Positions 43,745-53,977 are shown, counted from the stretch's first letter. The stretch: 64,000 nt of DNA from Pseudomonadota bacterium (GCA_023423275.1 JAFAFW010000007.1:68340-132339), one strand, 5' to 3'. Program-made: numbers and translations. The notes: generated by a model from the sequence alone, not told the origin.

Positions 43745-45250
43745 ATGACGCCGTTCGATTTTCCGGTCAGAGTTGAAAACGCCGAGGTTCGCCAGAGGGC
43801 CGTTGAGCGGCTCCGGCAGAACCGGGTTCGCCTGCCGACGTTCGCCGAGCTTGCCGATCCTTCCCGGGTTCCCGCACGGGTGCGGGCCCAGCTGAACGAT
43901 GTGGCTCCGGATGATCCGCATCCCGCAAACCTCTATCGGGTGAACTGGTTCAACGCACTCGATCGCAAAGGGCAGGTGTCCGTCCCGGTTCACGTCGAGC
44001 TGCCTGAAGCTTTGACGGGCGTCAAAGCCCGCATCGTCGCTGCGATCGGCGGCCTGTTCCCGATGATCGGCGCGCATAAGGTGCAGGCGGCCTATGCATG
44101 TCTCGCGCCGCGCCTGGTTTCCGGACGGTTTGATCCGACGCGCCAGCGTGCGGTGTGGCCATCGACGGGAAATTACTGTCGCGGTGGCGTCGCCATCTCG
44201 CGGATTCTCGGCTGCCGCGGCGTTGCGGTGCTGCCCGCCGGTATGAGTCAGGAACGCTTCGACTGGCTGGAAAAATGGGTGGCTGAGCCCGGTGATATCA
44301 TCCGCACGCCGGGCACGGAATCCAACGTCAAAGAAATTTACGACGCATGTGCCGAACTGGCGCGCGATCCGGAAAATGACATCGTCAATCAGTTCAGCGA
44401 ATTCGCGAATTATCTTGGGCATTGGCGCTGCACGGGGCCGGCGCTCGAAACGATTTTTGAAAGTTTGTCGGCTAAATCCGGCGACTTGAAACTCGCGGCC
44501 TATGTTTCTGCAAGCGGGTCGGCCGGAACACTTGCAGCCGGTGATTATCTCAAGGACAAGCACGGCACGAAAATCGCGGTTGTCGAAGCCGTCGAATGTC
44601 CGACGCTGCTGATGAACGGTTATGGCGAGCACAATATCCAGGGGATCGGCGACAAGCACGTGCCGTTGATCCACAACGTGATGAACACCGACGTCGTCAT
44701 CGGCATCTCGGATCAGGCGACGGATGGATTGAACGCGGTATTCAATACGGATATTGGCTGCGAATATCTCGCGCGCCGTCTCGACGTTTCCGCCGAATTG
44801 CTGAAACAGCTCCGGTTATTCGGCCTTTCCAGCATTGCCAACGTGCTGGGCGCCATCAAACTCGCTAAACACTATGATCTGGGTTCCGACAGCGTTGTCA
44901 TGACGGTCGCGACCGACCCCGCCAGCATGTACGTCAGTGAAGTGCGCCGCTATTTGCAGCGGCGGCATAATTCCGGTGAAATGACTGCCGAACTCGCAGC
45001 GGAGCTGGTCGGCGAGCATCTTCTGGGTGCCGGTACTGAGCATGTCCTCGACGCGACTCATCGCGAGCGCGAGCGCATTTTCAATCTCGGCTATTTCACC
45101 TGGATCGAGCAGCAGGGTGTCAAGCTTTCGGATTTCGACCGCCGCAAAAGTCAGGATTTCTGGCGCGGTCTGCAAGACCTCGTTCCGCAGTGGGACGAGC
45201 TGATTACCGCATTCAATCGCGATACCGGCATGGCCGCCGCGACAGCATGA
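43745..45250 (+). CDS. PLP-dependent fold type II enzyme (cysteine synthase/threonine dehydratase superfamily)
   Basis: A 501-residue PLP enzyme. The probable PLP lysine is in FPMIGAHKVQAAY and the asparagine loop is PSTGNYCRGGVAISR, followed by AVLPAGMS; the glycine-rich part is SASGSAGTLAAGDYL. Members do beta-elimination, beta-replacement or deamination of amino acids. It has about 150 residues more than plain cysteine synthase. It is first in a unit with CoA-transferase and F420-dependent oxidoreductase genes, so deamination of a pathway intermediate is a fair guess, not more. Confidence 0.82.
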   Translation: MTPFDFPVRVENAEVRQRAVERLRQNRVRLPTFAELADPSRVPARVRAQLNDVAPDDPHPANLYRVNWFNALDRKGQVSVPVHVELPEALTGVKARIVAAIGGLFPMIGAHKVQAAYACLAPRLVSGRFDPTRQRAVWPSTGNYCRGGVAISRILGCRGVAVLPAGMSQERFDWLEKWVAEPGDIIRTPGTESNVKEIYDACAELARDPENDIVNQFSEFANYLGHWRCTGPALETIFESLSAKSGDLKLAAYVSASGSAGTLAAGDYLKDKHGTKIAVVEAVECPTLLMNGYGEHNIQGIGDKHVPLIHNVMNTDVVIGISDQATDGLNAVFNTDIGCEYLARRLDVSAELLKQLRLFGLSSIANVLGAIKLAKHYDLGSDSVVMTVATDPASMYVSEVRRYLQRRHNSGEMTAELAAELVGEHLLGAGTEHVLDATHRERERIFNLGYFTWIEQQGVKLSDFDRRKSQDFWRGLQDLVPQWDELITAFNRDTGMAAATA

Positions 45251-45278
45251 TCAACGCTTTTGGAGATTTGGCGCTGAT

Positions 45279-46247
45279 ATGAGTACCGACTCCCTCGTCA
45301 AGCCCTACAAATCGCTGCGCGGCGAGACCTTGGAGCGCGATCGCGGACTGCGCGAGAAAGTGATGTCACTGGAAGAGGCGGCAAGCCTCGTCAATGACGG
45401 TGATCACGTCTCGATCGGCGGCTGCACCATGTCGCGCACGCCGATGGCGATGATCTGGTCGCTGATCCGTGCGCGCAAAAAGGATCTCATGATTTCGCGC
45501 TCGATTACGTCGACGGAAGGCGACCTGTTTTATGCCTCGGGCGTGTCGCGCCACATCATTACGAGCTGGTTCACACAGGGTATCGTGTGGGGCGTGTCGA
45601 AAGTGATGCGCCATTACACCGAGAACAAGCTGGCCCGCTTCGACGAGTGGAGCCATATGTCGATCGGACTCAGGTATCGCGCCGGCGCCATGGGTATCCC
45701 CTTCATGCCGACGCGGTCGATGATCGGCTCGGACGTCGGCAAGCGCGTCGGCGACGAGCTGAAAACCATGACATGCCCATTCACCGGCGAGGACGTGGCT
45801 CTGCTTCCGGCGCTCAATCCGGATGTGGCGCTGATCCACGTGCAGCGTTGTGATGCCTACGGCAACGCGCAGATCGACGGCCTGCAGTTCATGGACATCG
45901 ATATGGCGATGGCGGCCAACCGTGTGATCCTGACGACCGAGCGCATCGTCTCCAACGATCAGATCCGCCGCACGCCGGATCAGACGCGCATTCCTTTCTT
46001 CACGGCAGACGCCGTTGTCGAGGTGCCATTCGGCTCTGCCCCGCACGAATGCTACGGGGTCTACGAGCCATTTTTCGATCACCTCGACGAATACGCCGAG
46101 GCGTCGAAGGATCCGATCAACGGGCCGGCAGACTATCTCGCCAAATATTATTATGAACCCAGAAATTGGGCCGAGTATCTTTCCAAGCTCGGGATGGAGG
46201 CGGTGCTGGATGCCAGCCGTCGCGGAAGGAGCGTTCACAATGACTGA
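45279..46247 (+). CDS. CoA-transferase alpha subunit, glutaconate-type
   Basis: A 322-residue family I CoA-transferase A subunit, the length of glutaconate CoA-transferase subunit A. Typical parts are VNDGDHVSIGGCTMSRTPMAM, EWSHMSIGLRYRAGAMGIPFMP, GSDVGKRVG and NPDVALIHVQRCDAYGNAQIDG. It would form a heterodimer with the next gene, which it overlaps by eight bases. A relation to the ring-opening hydrolase IpdAB of steroid degradation, which has the same fold, cannot be excluded. Confidence 0.9.
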   Translation: MSTDSLVKPYKSLRGETLERDRGLREKVMSLEEAASLVNDGDHVSIGGCTMSRTPMAMIWSLIRARKKDLMISRSITSTEGDLFYASGVSRHIITSWFTQGIVWGVSKVMRHYTENKLARFDEWSHMSIGLRYRAGAMGIPFMPTRSMIGSDVGKRVGDELKTMTCPFTGEDVALLPALNPDVALIHVQRCDAYGNAQIDGLQFMDIDMAMAANRVILTTERIVSNDQIRRTPDQTRIPFFTADAVVEVPFGSAPHECYGVYEPFFDHLDEYAEASKDPINGPADYLAKYYYEPRNWAEYLSKLGMEAVLDASRRGRSVHND

Positions 46248-47019
46248 TCAGTCATCGCCCAACGCCTATACCGCATCGGAGCTGCTGGCCGTGATGGCAT
46301 CGCGGTTGATGAAGGACGGCCAGATCGTTTTCGCGGGCATCGGCATTCCGCTGCTCGCGGCGACATTAGCGCAACGCAACTTCGCCCCGCACCTCACCAT
46401 CCTGTTCGAGGGCGGTACGATCGGCCCATTCATCGTGCCGGGCGAGTTGCCGCCGTCGACCAACGAGCAACGCTGCACGCGCCGCTCCAACATGGTTTTG
46501 CCGATCACCGACGTGTTGCTGCTTTTGCAGCGCGGCTATGTCGACGTCGGCTTCATGGGCGGAGCGCAGATCGACCGCTATGGCAATCTGAATTCTTCAT
46601 TCATCGGCGACAGCGAGAACCCGAAAACCCGGCTTCCGGGCACCGGTGGCGGCAATGATATCTCGTCGCTGACCAACATGATCGTGGCGATGAAACACGA
46701 GAAGCGCCGCTTCGTGAAAGATGTCGACTACATCACGTCGCCCGGCTGGATCGAAGGCAAACGGTCGCGTGCCGAGCGCGGGCTGCCGATGGGGGGCATG
46801 TGGCGCGTCGTGACCGATCTCGCCGTCATGGGCTTCGACGAGGATACGCGCGAAATGCAGGTCCTGGCGCTGCACCCCGGCGTGACGCGGGAGAAGGTGC
46901 AGGAAAATACCGGCTTCGACCTGCTGTTCAGCGACAAGGTCATGACGACTGAGCCGCCGCGCAAGGAGGAGTTGGAAGGGTTGCGCCATCTGGATCCGGA
47001 ACGCCTCTACACCGCCTGA
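46240..47019 (+). CDS. CoA-transferase beta subunit, glutaconate-type
   Basis: A 259-residue B subunit. Glu57 in ILFEGGTIGP lies where class I CoA-transferases have the glutamate that carries CoA (Glu54 in glutaconate CoA-transferase), which favours a true transferase over an IpdAB-like hydrolase. Further family parts are VDVGFMGGAQIDRYGNLNSS and GTGGGNDISSL. The ATG at 46240 has GGAAGGAG upstream within the A subunit gene; a longer frame overlaps it implausibly. Confidence 0.9.
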   Translation: MTDQSSPNAYTASELLAVMASRLMKDGQIVFAGIGIPLLAATLAQRNFAPHLTILFEGGTIGPFIVPGELPPSTNEQRCTRRSNMVLPITDVLLLLQRGYVDVGFMGGAQIDRYGNLNSSFIGDSENPKTRLPGTGGGNDISSLTNMIVAMKHEKRRFVKDVDYITSPGWIEGKRSRAERGLPMGGMWRVVTDLAVMGFDEDTREMQVLALHPGVTREKVQENTGFDLLFSDKVMTTEPPRKEELEGLRHLDPERLYTA

Positions 47020-47054
47020 GCAAGCTTTTACACATCGCCTCTGGAGTCGCGAAA

Positions 47055-48014
47055 ATGGCCAAGAAGAAACAGACAGAGTTCGGCATCGCGATGCGGAACT
47101 TCACGCGCTATCCCGAGATGCCGAGCGCAAAGGGGCTGATCGAATACGGCGTGCGGATGGAGGAGCTCGGCTACGAGTCGCTCTGGGCGTGGGATCATGT
47201 TCTGCTCGGTGTCGATCCCACGTTTCCGGTTCATGAGGCGCTGACGATCCTGACGGCGGTTGCTGCGCGGACCTCCAAAATCAAATTGGGTACCGGCATC
47301 CTCGTGATGCCGATGCGCAATCCGGTATTGCTGGCCAAGGAACTGGCGACCATCGATCATATCTCTGATGGGCGTCTGCTCGTGGGAGCGGCGGTTGGCT
47401 GGTACAAACGTGAATTTGACTCGTTAGGCGTTGATTTTACCAAACGCGGCAAGATCATGGACCAGGGGCTGGAGATCATGAACCGTCTCTGGACCGAAGA
47501 TAAAGTCGATGGGGACTATCCGCCGTATAATCTCCGTGGCGCTGTTTTATATCCGAAGCCGGTTCAAAAGCCGCGTCCGCCGCTTCTGATCGGCGGCTAC
47601 GTCGATGCTGTTCTGAAACGCGCTGCGACCAAGGGTGACGGCTGGCTGACTTATTATTACACTGCGGAAAGTTTCGCGAAGACCTGGGCCAAGGTTGTCG
47701 CCTTCGCAGAAGAAGCCGGCCGCGATCCCGGTGAACTGTCCTCAACCAACCAGCTTCCGATCTGCATCGGGCCCCGCGAGAAAATCGAGGAGCCCATGAA
47801 ACATTGGCTGCAGACCGAATGGGATTATGCGTCCTGGTCGGAATCGACCATGGACAGTGCCATTATGGGAACGGTCGAGGAATGCATCGAACAGCTCGAG
47901 GCGCATATCGCGACCGGGATCGATCGCATTATTTTCGTGCCATATAAATACGAAAAGGAGCAGGTTGAAGCCGTAGCGCGGGAAATCATTCCGCGGCTGC
48001 GCAAAAAGAACTGA
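47055..48014 (+). CDS. F420-dependent luciferase-like oxidoreductase
   Basis: A 319-residue LLM family TIM-barrel enzyme. The pattern YGVRMEELGYESLWAWDHV, LGTGILVMPMRNPVLLAKE and DHISDGRLLVGAAVGWYKREF is that of F420-dependent LLM oxidoreductases (TIGR03619-like) rather than FMN-dependent monooxygenases. With a full F420 operon and an F420 reductase 4-9 kb upstream under matching operators, F420H2 is the probable hydride donor, most likely for reduction of a C=C or C=N bond in the pathway substrate. The target is unknown. Confidence 0.88.
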   Translation: MAKKKQTEFGIAMRNFTRYPEMPSAKGLIEYGVRMEELGYESLWAWDHVLLGVDPTFPVHEALTILTAVAARTSKIKLGTGILVMPMRNPVLLAKELATIDHISDGRLLVGAAVGWYKREFDSLGVDFTKRGKIMDQGLEIMNRLWTEDKVDGDYPPYNLRGAVLYPKPVQKPRPPLLIGGYVDAVLKRAATKGDGWLTYYYTAESFAKTWAKVVAFAEEAGRDPGELSSTNQLPICIGPREKIEEPMKHWLQTEWDYASWSESTMDSAIMGTVEECIEQLEAHIATGIDRIIFVPYKYEKEQVEAVAREIIPRLRKKN

Positions 48015-48185
48015 AGCAAAGCGGTTCAGTACCGACCCGGTCCGATCGCCGGGAAGACAAAAAGACATGATCCGGGCGGGCGGCGGCCTCCGGAGACATA
48101 AATAGAGCTTCCGCCGGGCGGTGTGGCTTCGTCACGATTTGGCCAGCTCGGGTGTGCCTGAGCGTTCATCAAAGGGAGAGCAGTC

Positions 48186-49331
48186 ATGAGGTTACCAGTT
48201 TCCGCCATGCTTGGCGTGGTGCTCCTGGCGGGGCAGGCTTACGCGCAGGAGACAATCAAGATCGGCGTGACACAGCCGCTGACCGGTGCGTTTGCCGCGT
48301 CGGGCAACTACGTCGCGCAAGGTGCCAAGATCGCCGAGGATGAGATCAACAAGGCTGGCGGTGTACTCGGCAAAAAGATCGAGCTGATCATAGAGGACAA
48401 TAAATCTAACCCGACGGAAGCGGTGTCGACCGTCGAGAAGCTGGTCGTCAAGGACAAGGTGCCCGTGCTGATGGGCGCCTGGAGCTCGACGCTGACGCTG
48501 GCCGTCATGCCGAAGCTCGAAGAATACGAGATCCCGATGCTCGTCGAAACGTCGTCCTCGGGCAAGATCACCACTGCGGGCAATCCCTACATCTTCCGCA
48601 TCAGCCCGACGTCGGAAATGGAAGCCAAGGCATTCCAGCCGCTGGTTGCCAAGCTCGGCATCAAAAAGGCTGACTTCCTCAACACCAATAACGACTTCGG
48701 CATCGGCTCCGCCCAGGAGTTCTCCAAGATGCTGAAAGCCAACGGTGTCGAGATCGGCGTCATGGAGACCATGGATCCGAAGGCGACGGACTTCTCCGCG
48801 CAGCTCACCCGGATCAAGGCTTCCGGCGGCGATACGCTGTTCGTGACGACGGCGGTCGAGCAGAACACGCTCATCCTCAAGCAGGCGAAGGATCAGCGTC
48901 TGCCTCATCAGATCATCACCACCGGTGGATCGAACTCTCCCGATCAGCTCGCCGAGCAGGCCGGCGAGGCCGCCAACGGGTCGATGCACACCGCATTCTT
49001 CCCGCCCTGGTTCCCCGAGGTGACGAAGCACCCGGCCGTCGCAAAGCGTTACATGGACGAGTGGAAGGCGCGCGGTCATCACGTCGGCGGCTTGACCGAG
49101 GGCTTCCGCGGCTATGACGGTATTTTCACGATCGTCGAAGCCATCAAGATCGCGGGCAAGGCTGAGCCGGCCGCGATCAAGGATGCGCTCTGGAAGGTGA
49201 AGATCGGCGGCATTTACGGCGATATCGCCTTCGACAAGCAGGGTCCGGCCGGCAAGGAAAGTGGCCAGAGCACACCCAGCGTCTACCTCGTGAAAATCGA
49301 GAACGGCAAGATCGTGAAGACCAACTTCTGA
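48186..49331 (+). CDS. ABC transporter substrate-binding protein, branched-chain/aromatic acid type
   Basis: A 381-residue periplasmic binding protein of the LivK family (peripla_BP_6). A signal peptide (cleavage near AYA-QE, residue 20) is followed by TIKIGVTQPLTGAFAASGNYV and the LPKLEEYEIPMLVETSSSGK region. Relatives bind branched-chain amino acids, amides, urea or aromatic acids. AGGGAGAG precedes the ATG. It leads a five-gene importer and probably presents the substrate of the neighbouring pathway. Confidence 0.92.
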   Translation: MRLPVSAMLGVVLLAGQAYAQETIKIGVTQPLTGAFAASGNYVAQGAKIAEDEINKAGGVLGKKIELIIEDNKSNPTEAVSTVEKLVVKDKVPVLMGAWSSTLTLAVMPKLEEYEIPMLVETSSSGKITTAGNPYIFRISPTSEMEAKAFQPLVAKLGIKKADFLNTNNDFGIGSAQEFSKMLKANGVEIGVMETMDPKATDFSAQLTRIKASGGDTLFVTTAVEQNTLILKQAKDQRLPHQIITTGGSNSPDQLAEQAGEAANGSMHTAFFPPWFPEVTKHPAVAKRYMDEWKARGHHVGGLTEGFRGYDGIFTIVEAIKIAGKAEPAAIKDALWKVKIGGIYGDIAFDKQGPAGKESGQSTPSVYLVKIENGKIVKTNF

Positions 49332-49342
49332 TCCTGTCTCAG

Positions 49343-49369
49343 ATGCGCGGCTCCCGGAGAGCCGCGCAT
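49343..49369 (+). other. Intercistronic hairpin after the binding-protein gene
   Basis: A perfect 11-bp GC-rich stem (49343-49353 with 49359-49369, 5-base loop) lies 12 bases after the binding-protein stop, without a T run. Such hairpins stabilise the upstream mRNA or partly terminate, giving more binding protein than permease. Confidence 0.65.
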
Positions 49370-49405
49370 TCATGTTCCTCAGATTGATCGTGGCGGACCT
49401 GGCAC

Positions 49406-50278
49406 TTGGAACAGCTCCTGCAGCATGCGCTCAACGCGCTCATTCTCGGCGGCACGTATGCGCTGCTCGGCATCGGCCTCACCCTGATCTTCGGCATCAT
49501 GCGCGTCGTGAATTTCACCCACGGCGAGCTTTATGCCTTTGGCGCCTATATGATGTACGCCTGGGTGATGTTGCTCGGCGTCAATTTCTTCGTGGCGCTG
49601 ATCCTGGCCGTTGCGCTCGGCGTGGCTCTGGGGGCGGCGCTCGAATTCATTCTGTTGCGCAAGTTGCGCGGCGCCGACATCGATACCACCATGCTCGTCA
49701 TGATCGGCGCCTGGATCGCCATGCAGAACATGGAGCAGTTCGCGTGGACCGGCGTCGCCAAATCCATCGATAATCCGTTTCCCGCATCGCCCCTGGTCAT
49801 CGGGTCGGTCTCGGTGTCGTGGAACCGGCTGTTCGTATTCGTGATGGCGATCGCGCTGATTGTCGCGACGTACGCCATGATCAACCGGACGCGCCTGGGC
49901 AAGGCCATGCGTGCGACCTTCCAGGACCGTGAGACCGCTGCACTGATGGGCATCCAGATCGGCAACGTCTACATGGCGACGTTCGCCCTGGGCTCCGGAC
50001 TTGCCGCTGCCGCAGGAGCCCTGCTCGGGCCGGTCTTCGTCGTGGTGCCGACGATGGGCGATCTGGCGTCCCTGAAGGCGTTCGCTATCGTCATTCTGGG
50101 CGGTCTTGGAAGTGTGCCGGGGGCGACCATCGGCGGTTTCATCCTGGCCTTCATGGAAGAACTCGGAGCAGGTTATGTATCGTCAGGTTATCGCGACGCC
50201 ATGGGCTTCCTGCTCATCATCGTGATCCTGCTGTTCAAGCCGACCGGTCTGTTCGCGCAGAAGGAGCGGATCGGGTGA
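49406..50278 (+). CDS. ABC transporter permease, LivH-like
   Basis: A 290-residue inner-membrane permease with about eight helices. Family marks are LGIGLTLIFGIMRVVNFTHGELYAFGAY and ILGGLGSVPGATIGGFIL. The start is a TTG at 49406, giving MEQLLQHALNAL as in relatives; no strong binding site is seen, so translation may be weak. It overlaps the next permease gene. Confidence 0.91.
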   Translation: MEQLLQHALNALILGGTYALLGIGLTLIFGIMRVVNFTHGELYAFGAYMMYAWVMLLGVNFFVALILAVALGVALGAALEFILLRKLRGADIDTTMLVMIGAWIAMQNMEQFAWTGVAKSIDNPFPASPLVIGSVSVSWNRLFVFVMAIALIVATYAMINRTRLGKAMRATFQDRETAALMGIQIGNVYMATFALGSGLAAAAGALLGPVFVVVPTMGDLASLKAFAIVILGGLGSVPGATIGGFILAFMEELGAGYVSSGYRDAMGFLLIIVILLFKPTGLFAQKERIG

Positions 50279-51312
50279 AATACGCATTCACGGTCGCCTG
50301 GCTTCTCTTCCTGTTCTCTCTCCCGATCTGGATGACGGATCTCTACGCGCTGCACGTGCTCATCATGGCCGGCATCTTCATCATTGCCGCGATGAGCCTC
50401 AATCTGCTGCTTGGCTACACCGGCCAGCTCAGCCTCGGTCATGTGGCCTTCTTCGGCATTGGTGCTTACGTATCGAGTCTCGTTTCGCTCGGGTTCGAGG
50501 TGACGATCCTGCCGGATGTCAAAGTCGGGCTCGCGCCGAAGCCCGTATGGTTCGCGATGCTGTGTGGAATCTTTTTCGCCGGTCTCGCAGGCTGGTTCAT
50601 CGGCCGTTTGGCATTCCGGGTGCGCGGCGCATACTTTGTCATCGTCACGATCAGCTTCGCCGAGGTGATCCGCCTTGTTGCGCTCAACTGGCTCGAATTG
50701 ACCCAAGGGCCGATGGCGCTGAACAATATCCCGCCGTTGCGGCTTGGCATTCCGGGGCTGTTCGAACTCTCCTTCCTGCGCAAGCCGTCAGTGTACTACC
50801 TGATGCTCGTGGTCGCGATCATCACGTTCATCATCATCCGGAGGATCGTCAATTCGCGCGCCGGACGGGCGATGATCGCGTTGCGCGAGAACGAGCCGCT
50901 GGCAACATCCGTCGGCGTGGACGTCACGCACTATCTGGTGTTTGCCACGGTGGTGGCTGCGGCCATGGCAGGTGCCGCAGGAACCCTTTATGCGCATTAT
51001 GTGCGCATCGTCGACCCTGACGTGTTCCTCTTCATCTATACCGTGACGATGGTGATCATGGTCGTTACCGGCGGCAAGGGAACGCTGGCGGGGCCGGTGG
51101 TCGGCGGCATCATCTTCGGCCTGATGCCGGAAACGTTGCGGGCGATGGAAATCGCGCCGGAAGTGCAGTGGATCGCGTACGGCGTGCTGATGATCCTCGT
51201 CGTCTATTTCCTGCCTGAGGGGATCGTACCAGCTCTGCGCAATTGGTGGCGGCGGCGGGAGAAGGCACCTCTATCGGAACCTGCTCCGGGCCTTGAGGAG
51301 ACCGCGCGATGA
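50275..51312 (+). CDS. ABC transporter permease, LivM-like
   Basis: The 345-residue second permease. Typical parts are MSLNLLLGYTGQLSLGHVAFFGIGAY, ALRENEPLATSVGVDV and VVTGGKGTLAGPVVGGIIFG, with about nine or ten helices. GTG start at 50275 overlaps the LivH-like stop and has AAGGAG upstream; the stop overlaps the ATPase gene start. Confidence 0.92.
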   Translation: MKYAFTVAWLLFLFSLPIWMTDLYALHVLIMAGIFIIAAMSLNLLLGYTGQLSLGHVAFFGIGAYVSSLVSLGFEVTILPDVKVGLAPKPVWFAMLCGIFFAGLAGWFIGRLAFRVRGAYFVIVTISFAEVIRLVALNWLELTQGPMALNNIPPLRLGIPGLFELSFLRKPSVYYLMLVVAIITFIIIRRIVNSRAGRAMIALRENEPLATSVGVDVTHYLVFATVVAAAMAGAAGTLYAHYVRIVDPDVFLFIYTVTMVIMVVTGGKGTLAGPVVGGIIFGLMPETLRAMEIAPEVQWIAYGVLMILVVYFLPEGIVPALRNWWRRREKAPLSEPAPGLEETAR

Positions 51313-52089
51313 GCGGGACCGACGCCGGCATCGCGCTTGCCGTCCGTGAACTTTCGATCCGGTTCGGCGGGCTGACGGCCGTCGAAAGTGCAACGTTCGA
51401 TGTCAGGGAAGGCGAAGTCCTTTCACTGATCGGTCCCAACGGTGCGGGCAAGACGTCGGCCTTCAACGCGATCACCGGCTATATCGAGGCGGCCAAGGGC
51501 GACATCATTTATCGGGGAACGCGATTGAACGGCCTCAAGCCGCATCAGATCGCGGCGCTTGGTGTGGTGCGCACGTTCCAGAAAACGAGCGTATTCGGCG
51601 GCCAGACCGTGCTGGAAAACGTGCTGATCGGCCTGCACCTGAGATCAAAGCAGCGGCCGCTTGCGATCATCTTCAGGTTGCCCTGGATGGTTCGTGAGGA
51701 ACGAGAGCTGGTCGAGGAGGCGCGTGAGGTTCTTGAATTTACAGGTCTCGCCGCGCGCGCGGATGAAGTTGCATCCTCCTTGCCATATGGTGAATTGAGG
51801 CTGCTGGAGGTCGCGATCGCGCTGGCAGCCAAGCCGAAGCTTCTTCTGCTCGATGAACCCGTGTCGGGCATGAACCCGTCAGAGACATCGAGCTTCATGA
51901 AGATGCTGGCGCGGATCCGCAAGCTCGGCATCACGGTGCTGCTGGTCGAGCACGACATGAAAATGGTGATGGGCGTGTCGGACCGCGTCGTGGTTCTGAA
52001 CCAGGGCCGCATCATCGCCGACGGCCCGCCTGCCTCCATCCAGCGGGATCCGCAAGTTATCCGCGCCTATCTCGGCGAGAGGTACGCCC

Positions 52090-52103
<14 letters not shown>
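51309..52103 (+). CDS. ABC transporter ATP-binding protein, LivG-like
   Basis: A 264-residue ATPase. Walker A is GPNGAGKTS, the signature region reads ASSLPYGELRLLEVA (LSYGEQR-type of LivG), Walker B is KLLLLDEPVSGMNPSE. It forms a heterodimer with the LivF-like protein to energise import. The C-terminal GPPASIQRDPQVIRAYLG is the usual LivG end. It overlaps the LivF-like gene by 14 bases. Confidence 0.94.
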
Positions 52104-52794
<691 letters not shown>

Positions 52795-52951
52795 TCGGCG
52801 CGGCTGCTCATGCCGCGATTTCAAGATCGCGTGATGCCGTGCCGTGGTGTTTGCCGGCATCCCGAGATTGGCTACGATGGCCGCCTCTGTGTAGTCGCGA
52901 TTGTACGGCTGCAACTGACAACCTCAAAAGACGAGAAATGGGAGGTCACAG

Positions 52952-53932
52952 ATGCCGGAACTCGATCGTCGAACATTTGTTTTATCGGCTGCCGCGGCGG
53001 GTAGTGTTTTCGGCTTTACGCGATCGGTAGAGATCATGTCCTCAGCTCATGCTCAGACTGGCGGAACGTCGCCGCTCAATCCAGCAGGCGAGAAATTTCA
53101 TAAATTCAGAATCGGCGACATAAACGTGACGACCGTTTTCGATGGGGCCGTTTCGCGCGACCATACCCCCGGCTTCGTCAAGAATGCCACCGTGGATGAT
53201 GTGAAAGCGGCGCTGAAGCGCGCGAATTTTCCGGAAGATAAGGTCCCCAACTCTTACACGGTCACGGTCATCCAGATCGGCGATCGCACCATCATGTTCG
53301 ATGCTGGCAACGGCCCAGGCGGGGCGCCGAACGCGGGACATCTCACGGACAATCTCAAAGCCGCGGGTATCGATCCGGACAAACTCTCGACAATTGTCAT
53401 CACGCATTTCCATCCGGATCATATCTACGGCTTGATGACCAAGGATAACGCGCAAATCTACGGCGACATCGAAATCGTCGTGCCGGAAGCGGAATATAAG
53501 TTCTGGGCCGACCCGGCGGTGATCGACAAGCTGCCGGAGGGGCGGCAGGGCATTGCGCGCCGCGTGCAGGCAACGATGCCGACGTGGAAGAACCTGAAGC
53601 AGGTGGCCGTCGACACGGATGCCGTATCCGGTGTGCGTGCTGTCGCGACGTACGGCCATACGCCGGGACACACCAGCTATCTCGTTTCATCCGGCGATGC
53701 CCAGTTGATGGTTCTGGGCGATGTAACCAACATCCCGCCATTCAATTTGCGAAATCCCGGATGGCACATCAGTTTCGATCAGGATGCCGAGATGGCCGAA
53801 GCCACACGGCGTCGGACGTTTGATCGTGTGGCTGCGGATAAGATCATCTGCACCGGCTACCACTGGGGCATGCCGGGTGCGGGAACGATCGAGAAGGATG
53901 GCGGCGGCTACGTACTGAAGCCGGTCTCTTAG
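52952..53932 (+). CDS. Tat-exported metallo-beta-lactamase-fold hydrolase
   Basis: A 326-residue protein. The N-terminus has a twin-arginine signal (LDRRTFVLSAAAAG) and a cleavage site near AHAQ (about residue 36). The metal motif THFHPDH near residue 152 supplies the first zinc ligands; GHTPGH and a later GYHWGMPG add the others. Family enzymes hydrolyse lactones, esters or thioesters. GGGAGG precedes the ATG. Export to the periplasm next to an importer suggests it converts an external precursor before uptake; substrate unknown. Confidence 0.9.
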   Translation: MPELDRRTFVLSAAAAGSVFGFTRSVEIMSSAHAQTGGTSPLNPAGEKFHKFRIGDINVTTVFDGAVSRDHTPGFVKNATVDDVKAALKRANFPEDKVPNSYTVTVIQIGDRTIMFDAGNGPGGAPNAGHLTDNLKAAGIDPDKLSTIVITHFHPDHIYGLMTKDNAQIYGDIEIVVPEAEYKFWADPAVIDKLPEGRQGIARRVQATMPTWKNLKQVAVDTDAVSGVRAVATYGHTPGHTSYLVSSGDAQLMVLGDVTNIPPFNLRNPGWHISFDQDAEMAEATRRRTFDRVAADKIICTGYHWGMPGAGTIEKDGGGYVLKPVS

Positions 53933-53936
53933 TGAA

Positions 53937-53972
53937 AACCGGCCACCTTTCCAGGCGGCCGGTTCCCTTTTT
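53937..53972. terminator. Bidirectional terminator
   Basis: An 8-bp stem (53937-53944 with 53957-53964) extended by two pairs, with CCCTTTTT following on the plus strand and TTTTCAC on the minus strand. It separates the metallo-hydrolase gene and the vWA gene, which converge here. Confidence 0.8.
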
Positions 53973-53977
53973 CCTGC

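Noticed and set aside
42452..44674. Open frame of 740 codons on the minus strand
   Set aside because: Antisense to fbiC and the PLP enzyme gene; no ribosome binding site and no recognisable domain.
45279..47019. IpdAB ring-opening hydrolase of steroid degradation
   Set aside because: Same fold and gene order, but the lengths and the glutamate in FEGG of the B subunit fit glutaconate-type CoA-transferase better, and no other steroid genes are present. Kept only as an alternative.
47055..48014. Flavin-dependent two-component monooxygenase (alkanesulfonate or pyridine type)
   Set aside because: The sequence pattern fits F420-dependent LLM enzymes, there is no flavin reductase gene nearby, and a full F420 supply is encoded next to it.
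48015..48185. Fourth GntR operator upstream of the importer
   Set aside because: Only an isolated AGTAC half site is present near 48027, without a second arm, so it is not called.
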